Shown here: positions 15,431 to 25,161 of the stretch, in pieces | Position numbering within the stretch: the stretch's first letter is position 1 | Layout: each line of letters starts with the position of its first letter | Assembly: GCA_050179115.1 (NCBI GenBank) | Contig: JBFXFL010000005.1 | Location: 1 to 64,000, forward strand | Source of the DNA: JAGPUQ01 sp050179115 | GTDB taxonomy: Bacteria; Pseudomonadota; Gammaproteobacteria; Pseudomonadales; Porticoccaceae | Reading direction: 5' to 3' | DNA: 64,000 nucleotides | Notes under the pieces: generated by a model | Told to the model about the DNA's origin: nothing | The model's database searches: none | What the model saw: only the letters and a program-made list of their open reading frames with translations | Position numbers and translations under genes: made by a program

Positions 15431-16579
15431 ATGCTGATCGGGCTTCTGAAGGAAACGCTGCCCGGCGAACGCCGCGTCGCGCTGGTGCCGGCGCAGCTCG
15501 CGCTGCTCGCGAAGCAGCGCCACGAGGTATTGGTCGAGCGCGACGCCGGCGTTGCGGCCGGTTATCCCGACGCCGAGTATCTTGCGGCCGGTGCCCGCAT
15601 CGTCGAACGGCCTGAGGTGTTCGCGGGCGCGGAAATCCTCGCGACGGTGCGGTGCTCCGCTTTCGCCGAAGCGGAGGCCGCGGCCGACCTCGCGCGGATC
15701 CGCGCGGCGCAGATCCTGATCGGGCTGTGCGAGCCGCTCGCGCATCCGGCGGGGGTCCAGCGCCTGGCCAGCACCGGCGCTACGGTGTTTGCGCTCGAAC
15801 TGGTGCCGCGCACGTCGCGGGCACAGGCGATGGACGTGCTGAGCTCGATGGCGAACCTTGCCGGCTACAAGGCGGTGCTGATGGCGGCGAACCAGGTGCC
15901 GCGCATCCTGCCGATGATGACCACCGCCGCCGGCACGCTCACCGCGGCCAAAGTGCTGGTGCTCGGTGCCGGTGTGGCCGGCTTGCAGGCGGTTGCCACT
16001 GCCAAGCGGCTCGGCGCCGCGGTCGACGGCTACGACATCCGGCCCGAGGTGGCCGAGCAGATCCGCAGCGTGGGCGGCAAGTTCGTCGATCTCGGGCTGA
16101 GCGCCGAGGCCGACAAGGGCGGTTACGCGAAAGCGCAGTCGGACGATTTCATCGCCCGCCAGCAGGAGGCGCTGGCGCAGTTCGTGCGCGCCGCCGACAT
16201 CGTCATCACCACCGCGCAGGTGCCGGGCCGCAAGGCGCCGATGCTGATCACGGCCGCCATGCAGAAGGGCATGAAACCCGGCTCCGTGGTGGTCGATCTG
16301 GCCGCTGAATCCGGCGGCAACTGCGAGCTCACCCAGTGCGGGAAGAACGTGCTGGTCGACGGCGTCACCATGATGGGTCCCGCCAACCTGATCTCCGAGC
16401 TGGCCTTCCACGCCAGCCAGCTCTACAGCCGCAACATCATCAATTTCATTCTTAATCTGACCACGCGCGAAGGGTTGCTGGCGGACAAGGAGGACGACGA
16501 CATCCTGCGCGAGACACGCGCGGCGCGCGGCGGAGAAATCAGCAGCGAACGCGTCAAGCAGGCGCTTGGCTCAACCTGA
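15431..16579 (+). CDS. pntAA: NAD(P) transhydrogenase subunit alpha part 1
   Basis: The NAD(H)-binding domain I of the proton-translocating transhydrogenase, 382 aa, as a separate polypeptide. The N-terminus LIGLLKETLPGERRVALVPA is typical; the nucleotide motif VLVLGAGVAGLQAVATAKRL is around residue 180; the RSVGGKFVDLGL region follows. Together with the two following genes it forms the enzyme that converts NADH and NADP+ to NADPH at the expense of proton-motive force. Only a few bases separate it from pntAB. Confidence 0.96.
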   Translation: MLIGLLKETLPGERRVALVPAQLALLAKQRHEVLVERDAGVAAGYPDAEYLAAGARIVERPEVFAGAEILATVRCSAFAEAEAAADLARIRAAQILIGLCEPLAHPAGVQRLASTGATVFALELVPRTSRAQAMDVLSSMANLAGYKAVLMAANQVPRILPMMTTAAGTLTAAKVLVLGAGVAGLQAVATAKRLGAAVDGYDIRPEVAEQIRSVGGKFVDLGLSAEADKGGYAKAQSDDFIARQQEALAQFVRAADIVITTAQVPGRKAPMLITAAMQKGMKPGSVVVDLAAESGGNCELTQCGKNVLVDGVTMMGPANLISELAFHASQLYSRNIINFILNLTTREGLLADKEDDDILRETRAARGGEISSERVKQALGST

Positions 16580-16588
16580 GGAATGGTC

Positions 16589-16882
16589 ATGGAATCACTC
16601 AACCTTATCGACGGGCTATTCGTATTCATGCTTGCCGCCGTGGTGGGCTATCACGTCATCCACCGGGTGCCCCCACTGCTGCACACACCGCTGATGTCGG
16701 CCACCAATGCTATTTCCGCGATTGCGGTGGTCGGCGCGCTGCTGGTGGCCGGTGCGGACGGCAGCAAGCCGGCGACCATCCTCGGCACCATCGCAGTTGC
16801 CGCAGCCGTCACCAACGTGGTTGGCGGCTTTCTGATCACCGACCGCATTCTCAAAATGTTCAACAAGAAGAAAGCCAAATGA
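16589..16882 (+). CDS. pntAB: NAD(P) transhydrogenase subunit alpha part 2
   Basis: A 97-aa hydrophobic subunit with three transmembrane helices (LFVFMLAAVVGYHVIHRVPP; SATNAISAIAVVGALLVAG; TNVVGGFLITDRILKMF). The split of PntA into two polypeptides is typical of many alpha- and gammaproteobacteria. The start at 16589 (MESLNLI) is preferred over 16583. It overlaps pntB by ATGA. Confidence 0.95.
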   Translation: MESLNLIDGLFVFMLAAVVGYHVIHRVPPLLHTPLMSATNAISAIAVVGALLVAGADGSKPATILGTIAVAAAVTNVVGGFLITDRILKMFNKKKAK

Positions 16883-18255
16883 GTATGCAGGTTTTCATTC
16901 AGCTGGTTTATCTGGGCGCTGCGGCGCTGTTCATCTTTGGCCTGAAGGCCATGAGCTCGCCGCGCACCGCGCGGCGCGGCATGCTGATGGCGGCGGCGGC
17001 CATGGTGGGCGCCATCCTGGGCACCATCCTCGACCCGCGCGTGGTCAACTACGAGTGGATCCTGGTCGGCATCCTCGTCGGCAGCCTGCTCGGCGGCTAT
17101 ATCGCGATCGCGACGCCGATGACGCACATGCCCCAGCGGACCGCGCTGTCCCACGCCTTCGGTGCGCTGGCGGCGTCCCTGGTCGGCATCGCCCACTACT
17201 ACGATCACGCCACCACCGTCACTGTCGTGGAGCGGGTCGCGCTCGGCCTCGAGGTGATCCTGGGCAGCCTGACCGTCACCGGCAGTCTGCTCGCCTTCGC
17301 CAAGTTGCAGGGCTGGGTGCGCGGCACCCCGGTGGCCTATCCGGGGCAGAACGCCGTGAGCCTGTTGCTGGCCGCCGTCATCCTCGCGCTCGCCGGCTGG
17401 TTCATCGCCGATCCGACGGCGACCTGGGCGTTCTATGGGATGGCCGGGCTGGCCTTCATCTTCGGCATCACCCTGGTGATGCCGATCGGGGCAGCCGACA
17501 TGCCGGTCGTGATCGCGCTGCTGAACAGCTACGCCGGTCTCGCCGGTGCGGCCACCGGCTTTGCGCTCGACAACAACATCCTGATCATCGCCGGTGCGCT
17601 CGACGGTGCCTCCGGTCTGATCCTCGCGGTGCTGATGAGCAAGGCCATGAATCGCCCGCTGTTGAACGTGGTGTTCGGTCGCATCGAAGCGAGTACGGCG
17701 GCGAGCGCCGACGATGTCTACGCCGGCAAGGTGCGCTCGACCACCGCGGAAGAGTTCGCGCTGCTGCTCGAAGACGCGCGCCGCGTGGTGATCGTCCCCG
17801 GCTACGGCATGGCGGTGTCGCAGGCACAGCACGCGGTGCGGGACCTGTATCTGGCGCTGGAGAAGCGCGGCGCCACCGTCGAATTCGCGATCCACCCGGT
17901 CGCCGGCCGCATGCCGGGGCACATGAATGTGCTGCTCGCCGAAGCGGACATTCCCTACGAGCGCATGATCGAGATGGACACCATCAACCCGACCTTCGAG
18001 ACGGTGGATGTCGCGATCGTGATCGGCGCCAACGACGTGGTGAACTCCAATGCCCGCGCGTCCGACAGCCCCATCGCCGGCATGCCGATCCTCGATGTCG
18101 ACAAGGCACGCATGGTGATCGTGGTGAAACGCTCGATGAGCCCGGGTTTCGCCGGCATTCCCAACCCGCTGTTCGCCGCCGACAACACGCTGATGTACTT
18201 CGCCGACGCCCAGGCCGGTATCCTCGACGTGGTGCGCGAGGTCAAGGCGCTCTAG
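16879..18255 (+). CDS. pntB: NAD(P) transhydrogenase subunit beta
   Basis: A 458-aa subunit: an N-terminal half with about nine transmembrane helices forming the proton channel, and a C-terminal NADP(H)-binding domain III from about residue 280. The motifs VIVPGYGMAVSQAQHAVRDL, HPVAGRMPGHMNVLLAEADI, and IVIGANDVVNSNA followed by KRSMSPGFAGI are canonical. The start overlaps the pntAB stop. Third gene of the pnt operon. Confidence 0.96.
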   Translation: MSMQVFIQLVYLGAAALFIFGLKAMSSPRTARRGMLMAAAAMVGAILGTILDPRVVNYEWILVGILVGSLLGGYIAIATPMTHMPQRTALSHAFGALAASLVGIAHYYDHATTVTVVERVALGLEVILGSLTVTGSLLAFAKLQGWVRGTPVAYPGQNAVSLLLAAVILALAGWFIADPTATWAFYGMAGLAFIFGITLVMPIGAADMPVVIALLNSYAGLAGAATGFALDNNILIIAGALDGASGLILAVLMSKAMNRPLLNVVFGRIEASTAASADDVYAGKVRSTTAEEFALLLEDARRVVIVPGYGMAVSQAQHAVRDLYLALEKRGATVEFAIHPVAGRMPGHMNVLLAEADIPYERMIEMDTINPTFETVDVAIVIGANDVVNSNARASDSPIAGMPILDVDKARMVIVVKRSMSPGFAGIPNPLFAADNTLMYFADAQAGILDVVREVKAL

Positions 18256-18469
18256 GCACTTTGCCAGATGCCGGCGCGGCCGACACGCGGGGTTCGTCGC
18301 TCACGGATGCGTGTGCCCCGCGCGCCAGCCCCGCCGATCGCGCCGATCCAGGGTCTGGCCGAGTGCCGAGCATCTCCCTATGATGAAAGGCAACTGGCGC
18401 TGCTTGATACCGGGCAGTGCTATGGTGGGTCCAGGCAGTGGTTGCAGGCCGCGCGGGGAGGATGAGCAA

Positions 18470-19057
18470 GTGGCACTCACGGGTCGGACTGCGTGGGCGT
18501 TGCTCGCAGTCGTGCTGAGTTTTGCGCTGGCTGGTTGCCAGTCCTTGCTGCCGCGGGCCTCCAGCGAGTTGCGGGACACCTGGGGGAGCTTCGATGAGGC
18601 GCAGGACGCAATCAACCGCATCGTCCCGTACCAGACCCAGCGCGCCCAGCTCGCGGCGCAGGGACTTGAGCCCGGGACAAACCCGGCGCTTACGCTGTTG
18701 AGCTTTGCCGACGTGTCGCAACGCTTTTCGCTCGGCGCCACGGTGACGGCGGATGCGCTCGACCCGGGTCTGCGCGAATGCTTCGCCGCCGGCAAGCGCT
18801 GCACTGCGTATGCGATTGCGATACGCGATGTGAAACGCCGCCGGGTCGGAAACTTCTGGCTCGACACGTTCAACTTCGTGCGCATCACGGATTCCACCGG
18901 CTGGACCTTCAACGCGCTGATCGTTTTTGTCGATGACCTGGTCGTCTATACGCTCACCGGCGGTCAACCCAGGATCAGCGAGCGCGATCGGGTCCGCAAC
19001 CCGCTGGGGCCGCTGCAGGCCTGGGGAGACATCCTCGCCAAGCACACGCTGGAGTAA
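18470..19057 (+). CDS. Putative lipoprotein of unknown function
   Basis: About 195 aa. The preferred GTG start (18470) sits behind GGGGAGGA and gives a signal sequence with a lipobox: TAWALLAVVLSFALAGCQSL, with Cys about residue 22. The mature part has no motif that I recognise, with conserved-looking stretches TWGSFDEAQDAINRIVPYQT and a C-terminal GDILAKHTLE. The localisation would be the outer membrane via Lol. Its neighbours (pnt upstream, nqr downstream) give no hint of function. Confidence 0.75.
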   Translation: MALTGRTAWALLAVVLSFALAGCQSLLPRASSELRDTWGSFDEAQDAINRIVPYQTQRAQLAAQGLEPGTNPALTLLSFADVSQRFSLGATVTADALDPGLRECFAAGKRCTAYAIAIRDVKRRRVGNFWLDTFNFVRITDSTGWTFNALIVFVDDLVVYTLTGGQPRISERDRVRNPLGPLQAWGDILAKHTLE

Positions 19058-19126
19058 TGCCGGGCGGATTCCGCGTGGTTTGGGAGGTCATGGGGTCCAG
19101 GGTGCACCCGCGCTCGCCCGATACGC

Positions 19127-19155
19127 TTTGCTCGGGGCGGCAGTGGCTCTATACT
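19127..19155 (+). promoter_or_regulatory. Predicted promoter of the nqr operon
   Basis: TTTGCT (19127-19132), a 17-base spacer and a good -10 box TATACT (19150-19155) precede nqrA by about 140 bases. The -35 match is weak. No other AT-rich promoter-like motif of this quality lies in this gap. Confidence 0.35.
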
Positions 19156-19292
19156 CCGGCCCAGGTCGCAGTGCCAGGCCAAGGTGATAGGCGCTTCGCT
19201 TTCGAACCAGCTCAGGTCCTGCCCAATTAAATAAGTGCACCCCGGCCAGAACGGCGAGTGCGAACCCGTCAATGTTGTCCGCGAGGTATCCC

Positions 19293-20642
19293 ATGATCAA
19301 AGTCCGTCGCGGATTGGATTTGCCGATTGCCGGTCAGGCGCCGAAGGAAATCCACGCCGGCCCGGACATCAGGTCCGTGGCGCTGCTTGGCGGCGACTAT
19401 GTCGGTCTGCGCCCCACGCTCGCCGTGAAGGAAGGTGATCCGGTCCGGCCGGGACAACTGCTGTTCGCCGACCGCGACAATGCCGATGTCCGCTTTACGT
19501 CTCCTGCCGGCGGCGTGGTGCGTGCCATCCATCGCGGCGAGCGCCGGCTGTTGCAGTCGGTGGTGATCGATATCGACGCCGCCATCGATGGCGCCGGCAG
19601 TGAGCCTGTCCCGGCCTGGTTGCCAACGGAGCTGCCGGGCCTGCGGCGCGATCAGGTGGCCGACGGCCTGGTGCAGTCGGGCCTGTGGACCGCATTGCGT
19701 ACGCGGCCCTATTCGAAGATCCCCGCGCCGGGCTCCCAGCCGCATTCGCTGTTTGTCACCGCGATGGACACCAATCCCCTGAGTGCGGACCCGGCGCTGG
19801 TGATCGCCGCGGCGAGTACGGATTTCTCTGCTGGACTGCAAGTGTTGACCCGTCTGGTGGACGGCCCGGTGCATCTGTGCGTGGCGGCCGGAGCCGATAT
19901 TCAGGGTGTGGAGGGCGTCACCCGGCACGAATTCGCCGGCCCGCATCCGGCCGGTCTGGTGGGCACCCATATTCATTTCATCGATCCGGTGAGCGCGGGA
20001 AAAACCGTCTGGCACATCGGCTACCAGGATGTCATCGCCATCGGCCGTCTGTTTTTGACGGGCCGCCTGGACACTGCGCGCGTCGTGGCCCTGAGCGGTC
20101 CGAGCGTCGTGAATTCCCTGTTGTTGCGCACCCGGCTGGGCGCCAGCATTGCGGATTTGACCCGGGGCAGCCTGCGCGCCGGCGATATCCGCCTGATTTC
20201 GGGGTCGGTGTTGTCCGGCCGCCGTGCCGAGGGCCCGCTGGGCTATCTCGGGCGCTACCATAATCAGGTCTCGGCACTGGAGGAGGGAGCCAAACGGACG
20301 TTCCTGCGCTATCTGTCGCCGGGCGCGGACGCCCATTCGGTGCTGCCGATCTATGTTTCCCGCCTCAAGCCGGCCAAGACCTTTGCCATGAACTGCAATA
20401 CCAACGGCAGCGAACGCGCCATGGTGCCCCTCGGCAATTATGAAAAGGTGATGCCGCTCGACATCCTGCCGACGCAGTTGCTGCGCGCCCTGATCGTCGG
20501 CGACACCGAGACGGCCCAGAAGCTCGGGTGTCTGGAGCTGGACGAGGAGGACCTCGCGCTCTGCACCTATGTGTGCGTCGGCAAATACGAATACGGCCCG
20601 ATCCTGAGAGAAAACCTTTCGCGCATCGAGAAGGAGGGCTGA
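19293..20642 (+). CDS. nqrA: Na+-translocating NADH:quinone reductase subunit A
   Basis: A 449-aa peripheral subunit of Na+-NQR. The N-terminus IKVRRGLDLPIAGQAP and the DYVGLRPTLAVKEGDPVRPG region are typical, as is the C-terminal EYGPILRENLSRIEKEG. NqrA contributes to the quinone-binding end of the complex. The start at 19293 has the GAGG site seven bases upstream. First gene of the uninterrupted nqrABCDEF-apbE-nqrM cluster. Confidence 0.95.
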   Translation: MIKVRRGLDLPIAGQAPKEIHAGPDIRSVALLGGDYVGLRPTLAVKEGDPVRPGQLLFADRDNADVRFTSPAGGVVRAIHRGERRLLQSVVIDIDAAIDGAGSEPVPAWLPTELPGLRRDQVADGLVQSGLWTALRTRPYSKIPAPGSQPHSLFVTAMDTNPLSADPALVIAAASTDFSAGLQVLTRLVDGPVHLCVAAGADIQGVEGVTRHEFAGPHPAGLVGTHIHFIDPVSAGKTVWHIGYQDVIAIGRLFLTGRLDTARVVALSGPSVVNSLLLRTRLGASIADLTRGSLRAGDIRLISGSVLSGRRAEGPLGYLGRYHNQVSALEEGAKRTFLRYLSPGADAHSVLPIYVSRLKPAKTFAMNCNTNGSERAMVPLGNYEKVMPLDILPTQLLRALIVGDTETAQKLGCLELDEEDLALCTYVCVGKYEYGPILRENLSRIEKEG

Positions 20643-20645
20643 GCC

Positions 20646-21839
20646 GTGGCATTGCGCAATCTGCTGGATCGACTGGCGCCGCACTTCCATCCCGGCGGCA
20701 AATACGCGAAGTATTACGCTCTTTACGAGGCTGTCGACACCATTCTGTATTCGCCGGCGACGGTAACCCGGACCGGTTCCCATGTCCGTGACGGGATCGA
20801 TCTCAAGCGGGTCATGATCACGGTCTGGCTCGCGGCCTTCCCGGCGATGTTTTACGGCATGTACAACCTCGGCTTTCAGGCCAATACCGCGCTGGCCGCG
20901 GGAGCCGAGCTTGCGGGCTGGCGCGCGGCGCTGATCGATGTTTTCGCCGGCCACGACCCGGGCAGCATCTGGGATTGTCTGTGGTACGGCGCCGTGTATT
21001 TCGTGCCCATCTATCTGGTGACCTTCGTGGTGGGGGGCTTTTGGGAGGTGGTGTTCGCCACCGTGCGTGGTCACGAGATCAACGAGGGCTTCTTCGTCAC
21101 CTCGATCCTGTTTGCGCTGATTTGCCCGCCGAGCGTCCCCCTGTGGATGGTCGCCCTGGGCATCAGTTTCGGGGTGGTGATCGGCAAGGAAATCTTTGGC
21201 GGGACCGGCAAGAATTTTCTCAATCCGGCGCTGACCGGCCGCGCCTTTCTGTTTTTTGCTTATCCGGCGGCGATGTCCGGCGACGCCGTGTGGACGGCGG
21301 TCGACGGTTTTACAGGCGCGACCGCGCTGGCCGTGGCCGCGGCGGACGGCATGGCGGCGGTGCAGGCGCAGATGACCTGGATGGATGCGTTCATCGGCCG
21401 CGAGCAGGGATCGGTCGGTGAGGTCTCCGCGCTGGCGATTTTTATCGGCGGTGTGCTGCTGTTGGTAACACGGATTGCTTCCTGGCGCATTGTGCTGGGT
21501 GTGATGGCGGGCATGGTGGCGCTATCGGTTCTGTTCAATAGCGTCGGCTCCGATACCAACCCGATGTTTGCCATGCCCTGGTACTGGCACCTGGTGCTCG
21601 GCGGTTTTGCCTTCGGCATGATCTTCATGGCCACGGATCCGGTGTCGGCGGCCATGACCGATACCGGCAAGTTCTGGTTCGGTGTCCTGATCGGCGTGAT
21701 GGTGGTGCTGATCCGGGTGGTCAACCCGGCCTTTCCCGAAGGCATGATGCTGGCAATCCTGTTTGCCAATATCTTTGCGTCACTGATCGACCATCTGGTG
21801 GTGCAGGCCAATATCCGACGGAGGCTTGCCCGTGGCTGA
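20646..21839 (+). CDS. nqrB: Na+-translocating NADH:quinone reductase subunit B
   Basis: A 397-aa integral membrane subunit with about ten helices. FTGATALAVAAAD contains the threonine that would carry covalently bound FMN (family motif SGAT; here preceded by FT). GTG start three bases after the nqrA stop. NqrB also carries riboflavin and forms the sodium channel core. The C-terminus (FANIFASLIDHLVVQANIRR) is canonical. Confidence 0.95.
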   Translation: MALRNLLDRLAPHFHPGGKYAKYYALYEAVDTILYSPATVTRTGSHVRDGIDLKRVMITVWLAAFPAMFYGMYNLGFQANTALAAGAELAGWRAALIDVFAGHDPGSIWDCLWYGAVYFVPIYLVTFVVGGFWEVVFATVRGHEINEGFFVTSILFALICPPSVPLWMVALGISFGVVIGKEIFGGTGKNFLNPALTGRAFLFFAYPAAMSGDAVWTAVDGFTGATALAVAAADGMAAVQAQMTWMDAFIGREQGSVGEVSALAIFIGGVLLLVTRIASWRIVLGVMAGMVALSVLFNSVGSDTNPMFAMPWYWHLVLGGFAFGMIFMATDPVSAAMTDTGKFWFGVLIGVMVVLIRVVNPAFPEGMMLAILFANIFASLIDHLVVQANIRRRLARG

Positions 21840-22608
21840 CAACGAGTCCGTCAAAAAGACGCTTCTGGTAACCCTGGCCCTGTGTGTGGTCTGTTCGGTG
21901 GTGGTCGCGACCGCGGCCGTTACCCTGCGGCCGCTGCAGGCGGCCAACCAGGCGCTCGACCGCAAGCAGAATATTCTCGCCGCCGCCGGTCTGCTGCAGG
22001 TGGGCGTGGATATCGAACAGCAGTTCGGTCCGGTCCAAACCCGGCTGGTTGATCTGGACACTGGAAAGTTCACCGATGCCCTGGATCCCCTGAGTTACGA
22101 TCAGCGCAAGGCGGGCAGGGATCCGGCCTTGTCGGAGCCGGTGCCGCAGGATCAGGATATCGCCAAGATCCAGCGTCGCGTGAAATACGCCCAGGTCTAT
22201 GTGGTGGCGGGGCCGGACGGTGGTATCGACAAGGTGATTCTGCCCGTCAAGGGCTATGGCCTGTGGTCCACGCTGCACGGCTTTATTGCGCTGGAGCGGG
22301 ATCTGAATACCATCGCCGGGATCGGGTTTTACGAGCACGCAGAAACTCCGGGCCTGGGCGGCGAAGTTGACAATCCGGTCTGGAAAGCATCCTGGCATGG
22401 CAAACAACTTTATGACGCCGACGGGAAGGTGGCGCTGAAAGTGATCAAGGGCCGGGCGGACAACAGCAAGCCGGAGGCCGCTTACCAGATTGACGGTTTG
22501 TCGGGCGCCACGCTGACCAGCCGCGGTGTCCAGAATCTGATTCATTATTGGCTTGGCGATCAGGGCTTCGCGCCCTTCCTCGCCAATCTTCGCGCCGGGG
22601 AGGCATGA
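21832..22608 (+). CDS. nqrC: Na+-translocating NADH:quinone reductase subunit C
   Basis: A 258-aa subunit with one N-terminal transmembrane helix (KTLLVTLALCVVCSVVVATA) and a periplasmic FMN-binding domain. The flavinylation site is the Thr in DGLSGATLTSRGVQNLI near the C-terminus. The likely GTG start (21832) overlaps the nqrB end. FMN attachment would be done by the ApbE encoded downstream. Confidence 0.95.
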   Translation: MADNESVKKTLLVTLALCVVCSVVVATAAVTLRPLQAANQALDRKQNILAAAGLLQVGVDIEQQFGPVQTRLVDLDTGKFTDALDPLSYDQRKAGRDPALSEPVPQDQDIAKIQRRVKYAQVYVVAGPDGGIDKVILPVKGYGLWSTLHGFIALERDLNTIAGIGFYEHAETPGLGGEVDNPVWKASWHGKQLYDADGKVALKVIKGRADNSKPEAAYQIDGLSGATLTSRGVQNLIHYWLGDQGFAPFLANLRAGEA

Positions 22609-22610
22609 TC

Positions 22611-23273
22611 ATGGCGGAAAAGACCAGAGACATACTGCTGAAACCCATTCTGAGCAATAACCCCATTGCGCTGCAGATTCTCGGGATCTGTTCCGCGCTC
22701 GCGGTCACCTCCAAGATGTCGGTGGCCCTGGTGATGTGCATTGCATTGACGACGGTGACCGCGTTCTCGAATCTGTTCATCTCGTCGATCCGCAACCACA
22801 TCCCGTCCAGTATCCGCATCATCGTGCAGATGACGGTGATCGCATCGCTGGTGATCGTGGTGGATCAGATATTGCGGGCGGTTGCCTACGACATCAGCAA
22901 ACAATTGTCGGTCTTTGTTGGCCTCATCATCACCAACTGCATCGTCATGGGGCGAGCGGAAGCCTATGCTATGACGAATCCGCCCGTGCCGAGCTTTCTC
23001 GATGGCGTCGGCAATGGACTGGGTTACAGCGCGGTGCTGATGGTGATCGCCTTCATCCGCGAACTGTTTGGTTCGGGTTCCCTGTTCGGGGTCACCATCC
23101 TGCCGGTGGTGACCAATGGCGGATGGTATGTGCCCAACGGTCTGTTGCTGTTGCCGCCCAGCGCTTTCTTCCTGATCGGGGGCCTTGTCTGGGCGCTGCG
23201 TTCGGTCAGGAAAGAGCAGATCGAGGTGCCGGAATACCGGCTGGCGCCCAATACGGTCGCGGGGGCGGTGTGA
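22611..23273 (+). CDS. nqrD: Na+-translocating NADH:quinone reductase subunit D
   Basis: A 220-aa membrane subunit with six helices. The N-terminus MAEKTRDILLKPILSNNPIA and the middle LIITNCIVMGRAEAYA motif, with the cysteine that helps bind the intramembrane iron site shared with NqrE, are characteristic. I prefer ATG 22611 over 22605 because the GGGGAGG site has the proper spacing to it. Stop overlaps the nqrE start. Confidence 0.95.
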   Translation: MAEKTRDILLKPILSNNPIALQILGICSALAVTSKMSVALVMCIALTTVTAFSNLFISSIRNHIPSSIRIIVQMTVIASLVIVVDQILRAVAYDISKQLSVFVGLIITNCIVMGRAEAYAMTNPPVPSFLDGVGNGLGYSAVLMVIAFIRELFGSGSLFGVTILPVVTNGGWYVPNGLLLLPPSAFFLIGGLVWALRSVRKEQIEVPEYRLAPNTVAGAV

Positions 23274-23890
23274 TGGAACATTACCTCGGGTTGCTGGCGC
23301 GGTCGATTTTTATCGAGAACATGGGTTTGGCATTTTTTCTGGGCATGTGCACATTGCTGGCCATCTCCAAAAAACTGGAAGCGGCCATCGGCCTGGGGAT
23401 TGCCGTGGTGGTGGTGACGGCGATCACCGTGCCGGCGAACAACCTGATTCTGCACTATCTGCTGGCGGAGGGCGCGCTGGCCTGGACCGGCATCGACGCC
23501 TTGAAATCGGTGGATCTCACCTTCCTCGGTTTGCTCAGTTATATCGGCGTCATCGCCGCGATCGTGCAGATTCTCGAGATGGTGCTCGACCGCCATGTGC
23601 CGGCGCTCTACAACACCCTCGGCGTGTTTCTGCCCCTGATCACCGTGAACTGTGCCATTCTCGGCGCCTCCCTGTTCATGGTGGAGCGCAGCTACAACTT
23701 TGCCGAAAGCACCGTATACGGGCTGGGCGCGGGGCTCGGCTGGGCGCTGGCCATCGTCGCGATTGCCGGGGTGCGCGAGAAACTGAAGTACAGCGACATG
23801 CCGGAGGGGCTGCGCGGACTGGGTGGGGCATTCATGATTGTGGGGCTGATCTCGCTCGGCTTCATGTCGTTTGGCGGCATTGATATTTAG
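23273..23890 (+). CDS. nqrE: Na+-translocating NADH:quinone reductase subunit E
   Basis: A 205-aa membrane subunit with six helices; MEHYLGLLARSIFIENMGLA and GMCTLLAISKKLEAAIGLG are hallmark stretches, and VNCAILGASLFM holds the second conserved cysteine region. It pairs with NqrD in inverted topology. The ATG overlaps the nqrD TGA. Confidence 0.95.
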   Translation: MEHYLGLLARSIFIENMGLAFFLGMCTLLAISKKLEAAIGLGIAVVVVTAITVPANNLILHYLLAEGALAWTGIDALKSVDLTFLGLLSYIGVIAAIVQILEMVLDRHVPALYNTLGVFLPLITVNCAILGASLFMVERSYNFAESTVYGLGAGLGWALAIVAIAGVREKLKYSDMPEGLRGLGGAFMIVGLISLGFMSFGGIDI

Positions 23891-23912
23891 GCACTGGGCG
23901 GGGACGACTGAC

Positions 23913-25145
23913 ATGACCATGGAAACCGTGACCATCGCCCTCGGCGTCGGGATGTTTACCGCCATCGTGCTGGGGCTGGTGTTTTTCATCCTCGGCGCGC
24001 GTTCCCGCCTGGTCAGCACCGGGAGCGTCGAGATTCTCGTGAACGGTGAGAAATCTGTTGTGGTCTCCGCCGGTGGCAAGCTGTTGCAGACCCTGGCGTC
24101 CCAGAACCTGTTTCTCGCCTCGGCCTGCGGCGGCGGCGGTAGCTGCGCGCAGTGCAGGTGCATAGTGATGGAAGGCGGCGGGTCGATCCTGCCGACCGAG
24201 CAGGCGCATTTCACGCCGCGCGAGGCCAAGGCGGGATGGCGCCTGTCCTGTCAGGTGCCGGTCAAGCAGAACATGAAAATTCAGGTTCCCGAGGAGGTGT
24301 TCGGGGTCAAGCAGTGGGAGTGCACCGTGCTGTCCAATCCCAATGTCGCCACCTTCATCAAGGAGCTCACCCTCCAGCTGCCTGAGGGGGAGAGCGTTGC
24401 CTTCCGCGCCGGCGGCTATGTCCAGCTCGAAGCGCCGCCGCACCAGGTGAAGTTCAGCGACTTCGATATCGATCCACAATATCGCGGCGACTGGGAGCGC
24501 TTCGGATTTTTCAATCTGGAATCGAAACTGGAAGAGCCGGTGATCCGCGCCTACTCCATGGCGAATTATCCCGACGAACGCGGTATCCTCAAATTCAACA
24601 TCCGCATTGCCACGCCGCCGCCGCGCACCCAGGGTCTGCCGCCCGGCAAGATGTCGTCCTATGTGTTCGGTTTGAAGCCGGGTGACAAAATGCGGGTATA
24701 TGGTCCCTTTGGCGAGTTTTTTGCGAAGGACACCGACAAGGAAATGGTGTTTGTCGGCGGTGGTGCGGGGATGGCGCCGATGCGCTCGCACATTTTCGAT
24801 CAGCTCAAACGCATCCAGACCAAGCGCAAGATGACCTTCTGGTATGGCGCGCGGAGCCTGCGGGAAATGTTCTATCAGGACGAATACGATGCGCTCGCGG
24901 CGGAAAATCCGAATTTCCAGTGGTTCGTGGCGCTCTCGGAGCCGCAGCCGGAAGACAACTGGCAGGGCTACACCGGCTTTATCCACAATGTGCTGTACGA
25001 AAATTATCTGAAGGATCATGAAGCGCCCGAGGAGTGCGAGTACTACATGTGCGGGCCACCGATGATGAACGCCGCGGTTATTGCCATGCTCCACAAGCTG
25101 GGAGTGGAGGACGACAATATTTTCCTCGACGATTTCGGTGGCTGA
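23913..25145 (+). CDS. nqrF: Na+-translocating NADH:quinone reductase subunit F
   Basis: A 410-aa NADH-oxidising subunit: an N-terminal membrane anchor (residues 5-28), a plant-type ferredoxin domain with Cys72, Cys78, Cys81 and Cys113 (ACGGGGSCAQC), then an FAD/NADH reductase domain with RAYSMANYPDE (FAD), FVGGGAGMAPMRSHIFDQL (NADH) and the C-terminal CGPPMMNAAV plus DDFGG. Electrons enter the complex here. The ATG at 23913 is preferred. Confidence 0.96.
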   Translation: MTMETVTIALGVGMFTAIVLGLVFFILGARSRLVSTGSVEILVNGEKSVVVSAGGKLLQTLASQNLFLASACGGGGSCAQCRCIVMEGGGSILPTEQAHFTPREAKAGWRLSCQVPVKQNMKIQVPEEVFGVKQWECTVLSNPNVATFIKELTLQLPEGESVAFRAGGYVQLEAPPHQVKFSDFDIDPQYRGDWERFGFFNLESKLEEPVIRAYSMANYPDERGILKFNIRIATPPPRTQGLPPGKMSSYVFGLKPGDKMRVYGPFGEFFAKDTDKEMVFVGGGAGMAPMRSHIFDQLKRIQTKRKMTFWYGARSLREMFYQDEYDALAAENPNFQWFVALSEPQPEDNWQGYTGFIHNVLYENYLKDHEAPEECEYYMCGPPMMNAAVIAMLHKLGVEDDNIFLDDFGG

Positions 25146-25161
25146 ACGCGGCACTTCCGCG